Origin: Datisca glomerata
Lineage: Eukaryota > Streptophyta > Magnoliopsida > Cucurbitales > Datiscaceae
Direction of reading: 5' to 3'
DNA length: 64,000 nt
NCBI GenBank assembly: GCA_003255025.1
Contig: QANY01008095.1
Coordinates: forward strand, 408,874 to 472,873
Each line of letters opens with the position of its first letter. The first letter of the stretch is position 1. The notes under the pieces were generated by a model, which was not told the DNA's origin, made no database searches, and saw only the letters and a list, made by a program, of their open reading frames with translations. Below, piece by piece: positions 55,901-64,000 of the stretch. A program made the translations under genes and the position numbers.

Positions 55901-56579
55901 CCGGCAACTATTTTCAGAAATCGGCTTTGCATTGATGGGGGTTTAACATTATTTATGCCGCCAACTTCGGCTTCACAAACGGTATCTTGTCATAATGAAG
56001 AATCAATACTTAATGCTTCTCTTGTCCGATCCGGGTCATTGTGCTCAGATCCCAATTGTCTAAATCTGTTTTAAAAAAAAGGAAAAAGAAAAGTCAAATC
56101 CAACTTCCCGAACTCCGTGTTAAACCAATTTGAAATGTTGAGATATGAGCCAACTGTCCAAATCAGCTCAACATACCAAGAGTCCAATAGGAGGGGATCC
56201 AAATCCTTCAAAATGAAGTTATGAATTCTCAAGTCACTCGTTTCACCTTGCAGGTACGAGTTTGTGCATTTCCCGCCAGTAGATTAGGACTGGAAGGGAT
56301 TGGTATCAGTCCGGACTGCAATCCTGAAAATAGGGCAGGTCCCCGGCAGGTACTGTGGTAGTTTGACCAGATTAATCTCTCTTTACACACTGATAATCAT
56401 ATTTATTTGACAAATTATTTCAGCTTTTCAATTGGGCACTTGAGCCAGCAGAAGATTATGTTCTTGACAAGCTCTTCGAGCTTGGTTATGAAGATGCAGC
56501 TGTGTGGGCAACGGAGAACCCAGTTGAGAAATTAGTAGAAGACGAAAGCCCTGTAGTTAGCAATGGGGTTGCGTTGTAG
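52936..56579 (+). CDS. Patatin-like phospholipase, plastid-type, seven exons
   Basis: Predicted exons are 52936-53439, 54090-54233, 54959-55031, 55684-55789, 55885-55981, 56254-56349 and 56424-56579. All introns have GT-AG borders, and the total is 1176 bp, giving 391 residues and a stop. The N-terminus is Ser/Pro/Arg-rich with few acidic residues, like a chloroplast transit peptide. The nucleophile elbow is AGSSAGA (Ser177) and the catalytic Asp lies in IDGG (Asp293), forming the Ser-Asp dyad of patatins. The loop before the elbow reads FSFSAAGLLFPYHLG, less Gly-rich than the usual oxyanion loop. Patatin-like enzymes hydrolyse acyl chains from membrane lipids; the substrate here is not known. 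It is the only complete host gene in the window and shows no break. Confidence 0.9.
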
Positions 56580-57159
56580 CTGCAAATCATGATGATCTCT
56601 TGCCGTTCAACATCAAATATAACTTACTCTGGGGAAGGGTCTAGTCACCCATTCGATCCTTCCCCCCTCTCATGCTGCTTCAAATGGTAAGTCGCAAAAG
56701 CAAGTTTGCATAAAGTAAGCACAATACTATACAGCTTCCAATGCATACTGTATAGTCTTCGAAATTGTATAGAAAATTGTAAGTTGCATTAGAAAAGTAA
56801 AAAGAAATTGTAGTGGATTGGTCTTCACTTAAAGTTAAGTGCATACGCCACTTTAAAGTTCTCTCTGTCTCGTGGATGAATATTTCAAGTCATGTAGGAT
56901 GTAACTACTATCCCTATTATATTAGAAACTTTAAAGCTTCATCAATATGTGAAATTTTACCAAAGGAGATGAGAAAACCCTCAACCCTGCCCTACAATTG
57001 GAAAGGACAAAAAAGAATGGAAAATTCCCTAAATAGATTGGGAAATGCGTCCATTTAGATGCCACAAACTTCACATTATCCCATTAAATATTAAATCTGT
57101 GCTATGGTTTGAATTCATAGTCAATTATATTTACAATAGTAGCAGTTGACAATTGAACA
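56580..57159. other. 3' region of the patatin-like gene, no further gene
   Basis: Presumed 3' untranslated region and intergenic DNA; only short frames. Confidence 0.4.
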
Positions 57160-57418
57160 TGTTCCCTCTCTCTCCCCCTCTCTTCACATCTATCACATCA
57201 TGACTCCCTCTCTCTCTTAACTATCACGTACATCATAACTGCCTCCCCCTCCTCACTTCACTTTTACACATCCCATCTCATCTCTCTCCATCTCTCTCTC
57301 TCCCATCCATCTCTCTCGCCCATCTCATCTCTCTCTCTCTCTCGCCCATCTCATCTCTCTCTCCCATCTCATATCTCTCTCTCATCTCATATCTCTCTCC
57401 CCCTAACCTCTCTCGGGC
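57160..57418 (+). repeat. Pyrimidine-rich (CTCT/CCATCTCAT) low-complexity tract
   Basis: Runs of tctctct are mixed with repeated cccatctcat units. This is simple sequence without coding potential. Confidence 0.85.
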
Positions 57419-58939
57419 AGAAGGGTGCGTTTTATCACCACGCGGTGCCAGTGGCGCGGTGGGGTGAAATTTGCAAAGCAGCGAGGTGTTCTGAGACGTA
57501 GAGGGGAATCGAGAGAAGAAGATGTTATATCTAATGCCTGTTGTTTTAAACGTGTTTTTATCTTATAGGGCTATTTTTACTAATATAGAATATGTATGTG
57601 TGTCATACTTACAATTATATTTTATTTTAAGATCATTCTTGCAACTTCATTTCATTTTAGTATCAATAGACGTGCAAAAAGAAGGTAGGTTAAATTCTAA
57701 TTTGTTCAAGAATAGAAATGAGTTACTTGACTCATTGCCTTGGTATTAGTCAATTCTATTTATCAATGGAGACTAAGAAGGGATATTACTTATCAGTAGA
57801 GTATTGTCTTGACGTTGTGGAAGTCATCAACTCGAGCCCAATTATTCTAAAAAATACCTAAAGGCCTTGGAAATGTAATGAATCTTGAAACACTATTTCA
57901 GCATCCCTTGATCAAATTTCACACATTATGATTACTCGTTAATGGTTGATCAAGTTTGATTGATTTCCCCGCTAAAATAAGAGACTCTAGCCTTAGGGGA
58001 TAATATCAACTAGTTAACGGCCATCTAATGCATCCATTATGTTTATTCATATCCTTAATTTTCTTTTCGTATAATTTAGCTTACTACTTTGAAAACATTA
58101 TTACTACTCTTGCTCCCATCGGGATAAATCTGGCTCTTTCTCTTGTTCTCCCTATTCAGCCACAATTTTTGTAAATCCAAATGACTTTTGTTCTTCCATT
58201 TCTTTCTTTTTCTAAACCATTCTTTGAATTCTTCATTCCTTTTTTTAATTATATCTTTGTATTCATTCAATATTTAATTCACAATTATAGAGGAAACAAA
58301 GGACTTCCCTATCTAAACTCACAATAGTGAGGATTAGATATATCTTTAGTCTGTATATAACTAGTTATATCTAATATCACACACAAACACACACACCATA
58401 TATATATATTAGATTTAATCGGATTCTAGAATCATTCTTGGCATGGGTGGCGTGAACTATGACAAGTCATATTCTTGTTAATGGGATAATTTACTAGAAA
58501 GTGATAACTTTCTGTTATTCATATATCTCTATGAGATAATTTTTTATGATAACAAAATATTAAAGTTATTAATAAAATAATCAAGTTTGCAAGGATTATT
58601 AAAGATTACCACAATACATGCCAATTAAAGATCATGAAAATATTTATTTACATAGGAGCTTACAAAGCATGAAGATTGAAGATCATGAAAATATTTATTT
58701 TCATGTAATTTTTATTAGGAGCTTACTCATTTTATTTACCTTTATTAAAGCAATTTATTTAGGGATACCTATCCTTAAATTAAGTCTCTATCCATAAAAA
58801 TCCTAACACCAAAAACCATATACTCCCTTACACAATAGAAAAAAATACATGAGATGAAGATAATGACAAAGCACAAATAAAGTAAGTTTCAATTTTAAGT
58901 AGATAAAGAGAGATGGAGTTTACCCAAATAGTTTTTTAT
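57419..58939. other. No recognised gene
   Basis: A short GC-rich segment at 57425-57510 (caccacgcggtgccagtggc) stands out from AT-rich surroundings and may be the remnant of a 5' exon or of a transposon end. The rest shows nothing recognisable. Confidence 0.35.
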
Positions 58940-59492
58940 CATATTGTGTTGGTTTGGGTAGGAGTATTCCTTGCCTTTTAGGTTAAGTATTTTTTGTGCT
59001 CCTGATTTAAGTTCCACACTTTAAGTTTTCGTAATTTATTTAATTAGCTTGCTTTATATTTCTGCATTTATATTATTGCAAGTATTATTTACTTTAATGA
59101 TTTTTATCTATTACTTATTTCTGATTTAAGTTCCGCACTTTATGTTTTCATAATTTATTTTATTTGCTTGCTTTATATTTTTGCATCTACATTATAACAA
59201 ACATTATTTATTTTAATACTTTTATCTATTACTTATTTATCTTTTCAAGTGTTAAACTCGTGGAATATTGAAGTTCATTCCATCTATCTTAGGTGTAGGT
59301 AGGACTAAGCATGACTTCCTTACTGTGCTGGAAGCTCTCTAAAGTGGCTATCTATCTTAAATGGATGGGTTTGATAGGTCTTAACTCCTGAGGGGCTCTC
59401 TTAATTTATTTTTCACTTGAGTGTAAAAAGTTCTTAATTTGAACGCAAACACCTAATTCACCCCCTCTTGGGGTTGCCACATTGATCATGCA
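58940..59492 (+). repeat. Copia-like LTR end with internal duplication
   Basis: The segment ends tgatcatgca two bases before a primer-binding-site-like sequence, with the caccccctcttggggttgc motif typical of copia LTR ends. A block of about 120 bp (from about 58997) is repeated in tandem (from about 59117), sharing gcttgctttatattt and tctattacttatt. The left edge is uncertain. Confidence 0.5.
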
Positions 59493-59494
59493 GT

Positions 59495-59506
59495 CGGTAT
59501 TAGAGC
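59495..59506 (+). promoter_or_regulatory. Decayed tRNA-Met primer-binding site (copia element)
   Basis: CGGTATTAGAGC is two changes from TGGTATCAGAGC and lies directly after the LTR end and before the gag fragment. Confidence 0.55.
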
Positions 59507-59543
59507 TTTGTACTCTATACATAAGACTTAATCATCTTGAGTT

Positions 59544-60178
59544 ATGGCATTCATGAGTTATTCTTTTATTGAAGGCTACTCTACTACTAGACCTTCATTT
59601 TTCAATGGTAATATTATACTTATTGTAAAGCAAGAATGAAGATTTGTATTCAATCAATTGACTATAGTTTATGGATGTTGTTGAAAATGGTGCTCACATT
59701 CCATTCAAAATTATGGATGGTAAAAATATCGCATAATCAAGTAGTGAATGGAATGATGATGATAAAAAAAATTTAAATGCTAAGGCTATGAATATTTTGT
59801 TTTGTGCTCTTGATAAAAATAGATTTCATATAATTTTTACACGTGAATTTGCTAAATCTATATGACACATGTTAGAAGTCACACACGAAGGAATAAATCA
59901 TGTTAAGGAATATAAAATTAGCATGCTTGTTCATAGTTATAGATTATTTAAAACGAAGCATGATGAATCTGTGTGTGATATGTTTACTCATTTCACCGAT
60001 ATTATTAATGGCTTGAAATGTCTTGGTAAGACTTACTCTAATGTTAAAATAGTGAGAAAAACTTTTAGGTGTCTACAAAAGAATTGGGAGGCCAATGTGA
60101 CCGCCATCCAAGAAGCCAAAGATCCCAACACACTTCCTCTTGAAAAACTTATTGCCGGGCATAGTACCCTCAAAGCAT
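59544..60178 (+). pseudogene. Copia gag (UBN2-type) fragment
   Basis: ATG at 59544: MAFMSYSFIEGYSTTRPSFF, the usual start of a copia gag, with a frameshift near 59615. Then comes MDVVENGAHIPFK, and in frame 59869-60201 HVKEYKISMLVHSYRLFKTK, MFTHFTDIINGLKCLGKTYS and KDPNTLPLEKLIAGH, all typical UBN2-type gag segments. It breaks off at about 60200, where unrelated LTR-like sequence begins. No pol is found. Confidence 0.75.
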
Positions 60179-60204
60179 GTGTAAAGATATTTCTAATTTG
60201 AAAT

Positions 60205-62332
60205 TAATAAAATTATATTTTTCTTATAATTGTCCTTTTGAATTATTATTGAATAATTTGTATAAATATCTAAAAATTTCATATTCATTAATAAAACTGT
60301 GATCTTGTATTAATACGAGGGGATTAAGATCAGAGATAATGAATAAAATAATCCGTAACATATTAAAGTATGAAATCTTTAATGAATGGTTGTACGGTTC
60401 GTAAAGCATCTTGAATGCAAGTGATCTAGATCCGGATCAGTGATGTGGATAGACATCCTAGTGAATATACTTTATATAATTAGATTATACAGAACATGAC
60501 CGATGTGGAATAATATCTTTATTAACTTACCGTTTATCATAAAGATTTAATACACACTTGTTTGATGATCATATGTATATAAGTTTAAATCCCGAGTAGT
60601 CATGAACTCATATGCATGTCTACTAGATCTTTTGATTCACTCGATAATGTTTGTTTGTAAAACGGGTTAGTGACTTTTATTTTGAAGATTTAGTGACATG
60701 GATGTCTGAGAACATAATCCTACAAGATTTAGAATCCAAGCTTTCTTAACGGATCATATATTAGTTCTCTTAAGTGTTAATTCTAGAACTGAATTGTTAT
60801 TAAGCTCAAATTTATAATACGATTATAAATTGACTGTTCACTAGTGAATTAATGATACTTAAGGATAAAGAGTTAATTAGAAGGGTAAAATGATAATTTT
60901 GACTAGGTCTAATTTACGAACCAATAATTGGAGGACAGAACTACATGAAGTGATTATATCAATGGACTATGTGAGATTCCTCTGTAAATATATTTTGTAT
61001 TTACTAAGAGTGCAATTCCATATTTATAGTGGAGTAATAATGAAATTAATAAATAAGATTATTTAATTAAAGACTTTAATAATAATCTATTTTATTTGAG
61101 ATTAGAATTATTGGTTCATAGTCTCCAAGCCACCACTGTACTACACAGTTTAGGGTGTGAATGTTTTATAGTTTAGGGTGTGAATGTTTTAGAGCATAAG
61201 AAAAGGATCAGCTTGTAAAAAGAATTGAGTTTCTGGGCCAAGTATATAATTATGAGATAATTATGTGAAATTAGTTATTGTAATTTTTAGAAATAGTAAC
61301 TAATTAATTATATCGATTGGTTTTAAATTAATTGATAAGTGAGACAATATATTTGAGTTATTAAATTAAATAATATTATAATATTATAATATAATAATTT
61401 GAATTTAAATTAACTAATCTTTTATTTCTTAACTAAGAGATAAGTTAGATGATATGTATGATCAGATAAGTTAATTTTAAATTAACTGATATCTAGATAT
61501 TTATCTAATTATAATTAATAATAAATTTGAAAAAATTATCATGTGACACATCGAACTGCAACACGCCAATCATTAATTTTGAATCAGGGATTGGCATGAC
61601 ATATTGTAGTGCCACATGACACTACAGTAACACATGACACACTATAGTGCCACACTGCACTACAGTGGTGCGTGAGACTCTGTAGTGCATCACGACACTA
61701 CATTAGTTCACGACACACTACAATGCCACATGACACTAGAGTGTGGCGCAGAATGGAGTTAGTCCCATTGCAGCAGCACATTTGTAAATAATTTATTATT
61801 TTATGGAAACTCAAATTCTAATGAGCCTTGACCTAGAATATATATAGATAATATTCTATAGGCCTCATTAATCAATCATTGGTGTGATTAATTTGTTAAT
61901 CAAAGCTCTGTGGATTCTCCAATTCTCTCTTAGAGTTCTGTCTCAAAAAGTCATTCTCTAAATCTCTAGATCTCATGTATTGAGTACATCTAGAGACAAA
62001 AAAGTGTTCTTGATTTATTCTATGTGCCCACACACGTCCTAGTATGTCTGAGGATTGGTTCAGAATAGTGTGGATCTCATAGTCTGTTCTTCATGGAATC
62101 TTACACTCGTTGTTTTACAAGAAGATAGTGAGGACACTTGATTTCCTTAAAGAGGTATAATTACTTTCTATGAATGTATTTAATTTAATGTATAGATATA
62201 TAAAGGATCCATTGAGAAAAATTATTTTTCATAAAAAATATTTTTTTTGCAACTTGTGCGTCGCGATTATTTTTCAAGCAATAATTTTTTTTAAAACTAA
62301 ATGTCTCCACTACTCGCGCCGTGATTCCAACA
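60205..62332 (+). repeat. Possible long LTR ending at 62332
   Basis: No coding region. The 3' end gtgattccaaca at 62332 is followed two bases later by a primer-site-like sequence, so this is read as the end of an LTR. Its start is not visible; the limit given is where the copia gag stops. A palindromic repeat cluster lies at 61604-61748. Confidence 0.4.
61604..61748. repeat. Cluster of GTAGTG...CACTAC palindromic units
   Basis: About seven degenerate units of 20-25 bp, for example gtagtgccacatgacactac, each nearly its own reverse complement. RNA from either strand could form a row of short hairpins. Confidence 0.6.
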
Positions 62333-62334
62333 AT

Positions 62335-62346
62335 TGGTATCAAAAC
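62335..62346 (+). promoter_or_regulatory. Primer-binding-site-like sequence
   Basis: TGGTATCAAAAC resembles the tRNA-Met-complementary site TGGTATCAGAGC, with G-to-A changes. It directly follows the LTR-like end at 62332. Confidence 0.5.
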
Positions 62347-62593
62347 GGTCTTTATATATGTACACATTAAATGTTGTGTGGGTGATTTTCTCGCATTATT
62401 CTATATCTACATTGGTATGTATGAATGGGATGGTTATATTTTTTGAATGTATGGTTAATGATGAATCGTTATTCGTATGGTAACTTTTGAGTTTAGGCTT
62501 TGCTTTTATTTTTCTTTACATCTTGTGTAAGCCGTTTGGGGCATAGGAATTTTTGTAATTTTATTTTGAATATGATGTTGTAAAATTTCGTAC

Positions 62594-62905
62594 GTGAGAA
62601 GACGAAGAACACACAAGATGGATGAGGAGGAGAAGCGGGGGAGGAGTTCCGCAACGGAACTCCACCGACAGCGGCGGCTGCAGCGGGTGGTCCTGCTGCC
62701 CCCGCATGATGCCGGCGGTGGAACTGCCGGCCGTGGTGCCACCGCCAGTGGCCGGGCAATCGACGGCGGCAGTGGGAGTGTCCCGCTAGTGCCACTGGTG
62801 GCTATTCTTGTGATTGCCAGGGTACAAGGCACTGATGTCCTGATACCGTGTTGCCCTATCTCTATTATGTTTCGTCAGGACTATAATCCTATCTTTTATA
62901 TTTAA
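62594..62905 (+). other. GC-rich island with open frames on both strands
   Basis: About 240 bp of GC-rich DNA inside very AT-rich surroundings. The plus frame of 103 codons starts among charged residues (DEEEKRGRSSATELHRQRRL) and has a Gly/Ala-rich middle; the minus strand is also open over this stretch. Open frames on both strands are expected by chance in GC-rich DNA. No family is recognised. It lies in the putative internal region of an LTR element. Confidence 0.3.
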
Positions 62906-63531
62906 ATTTTAAAATTATTTTGAAAGCCTAGTTAGTTATCGATTTTAATTTTTTGAAAATTAAAATTAATTAATTGATTGAGTTTGACCCAAGTTTGATA
63001 AGTCATTAAATTTCTTTTACTAATCAAATTTAATTAATTTAAAAAGTATAATTAATGGGATTATATAATTAGGAAAATAGTTTATCCTAATTAAAATTGG
63101 TTTTGATCAAACTTGAAGATTATGAAGATGGACATCTAATGGAGAATGAGCATTTTTAGAAATATGTATTTTTAAAGTCCGTTTTGTAAATATTTTATTT
63201 TTCAAAGGTTGTAAATTTAAAAATACTCAATAGTTACTCAGTTCGTCATTTGTTTATTTATTTGTTTAAATAAATATTTATTGATTTGATTAATAATAGG
63301 ACCATGTATTAGTTGATCACATGTCATACATGAAACCTCACACAGTTTCATTTAATCATGCATCTCATTAGTTGAAACATGATTTATTAGGATTGTCCTT
63401 AAGTGTTTATGTGGATTGCTTTGTGAAATTAATGTCGTGTAAACTGTTAAGTTTCAATTAGTTAAACTTGGTAATAAACTGTTAATTTATTACCAAATTT
63501 ATTACCTTTTATTAAAGTTAGATGAATGTAA
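62906..63531. other. No gene seen
   Basis: AT-rich sequence leading to the LTR-like start at 63532. Confidence 0.4.
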
Positions 63532-64000
63532 TGTTGGATCCGGTTTAAAAATTGAAGTAAATTAATGAACCACGAACGGTTCTTGGACGGAATATAAAAA
63601 ATTTTAAAAACAAATATTTAATCAAATTAAATACAAAATCATTCAACGGTCATACATATTCAGATAAACGTATCGAGAACATATAGAAATTTTATACATT
63701 TTCTTGTAATGGAGAATTTTCCATTTTTGAATTGGCGGGATCCAATTAATTGTCTCGCGTTCTTCGTTCTTGAGATTTGCAGAACTTCAATTGATCTTCA
63801 CACCAACAACCACCCTGAGATTCAGAACTACATCTCTCAATGATATTATTAGGAATAGAGTGTGGGCTCTCTAAACAACTAAGAAAGAAAAATAATTTTT
63901 TTATTCTTCCTCTTGGTTTTCAACGGCAACTGTAGGGAGGGTTGAAAGAAACTCTTTTATGCTCTAACACTTAGCTTAGCTTAGGGTTAGGTTTGCAATC
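63532..64000. repeat. LTR-like terminal segment, cut by the window end
   Basis: It begins TGTTGGATCC and contains ggttcttggacggaat and gtgtgggctctc, each found inverted in the segment at 30530-30956. It is the same LTR family in the opposite orientation, and continues beyond the window. Confidence 0.4.

Noticed and set aside
57522..57749. Possible small gene of 75 codons
   Set aside because: The translation is low in complexity, hydrophobic and without family resemblance, as expected by chance in AT-rich DNA.
62506..62832. Pro/Ala-rich minus-strand protein
   Set aside because: The frame is a product of GC-rich composition on both strands. No start context or family supports it.
63960..64000. 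Telomere-like ttagggttagg at the window end
   Set aside because: A single irregular occurrence, not a TTTAGGG array.

Overview
This is nuclear DNA of a flowering plant, most likely a eudicot. It is AT-rich and dominated by nested decaying transposable elements and endogenous pararetroviruses (Caulimoviridae-like). One intact host gene with spliceosomal introns is visible: a plastid-type patatin-like acyl hydrolase of seven exons at 52936-56579. The species cannot be named from the sequence alone.

Layout. 690-6665 is a decayed plant L1-type LINE, split by a gag-only Ty3 LTR element (2258-3996). 7017-24447 is a block of endogenous pararetrovirus family A: copy A1 (minus) head-to-head with A2 (plus, PBS-to-PBS length about 7.8 kb), followed by truncated A3 (plus). 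The block sits between two (AT)n tracts. 24728-29133 is a Mutator-like element with terminal inverted repeats of about 190 bp and a reduced transposase. 30530-30956 is an LTR-like end. 32417-41950 is a rearranged locus of a second, related pararetrovirus family B, with inverted fragments and a tandem array of about 570 bp built from viral sequence. 42254-49516 holds hAT-derived material: a fragment, three stacked 5' ends and one element with a decayed transposase. 50114-52167 is a broken plant-mobile-domain gene. 58940-64000 holds copia-like and other LTR remnants.

Family A reads as one long polyprotein: 30K movement protein, coat protein with a CCHC knuckle, aspartic protease, a reverse-transcriptase remnant, an AlkB-like 2-oxoglutarate/Fe(II) oxygenase domain, and an uncharacterised Trp-rich C-terminal domain. 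No RNase H is recognisable; the AlkB-like domain lies where RNase H would be expected. Family B has the same movement protein, protease and C-terminal domain but keeps an RT-RNase H segment. In A2 the AlkB-like active-site signature (HxD, distal His, RxNxTxR) is complete although the RT signatures are gone. This is the most interesting signal in the window.

Many pararetroviral junctions fall at or within a few bases of the tRNA-Met primer-binding site (right end of block A, the A1/A2 head-to-head joint, a family B inversion, and each unit of the 570-bp array). This suggests that genomes were broken and joined at the minus-strand discontinuity, with (AT)n tracts as landing sites. All viral copies are broken by stops, frameshifts and deletions. 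Boundaries marked as approximate were read by eye.
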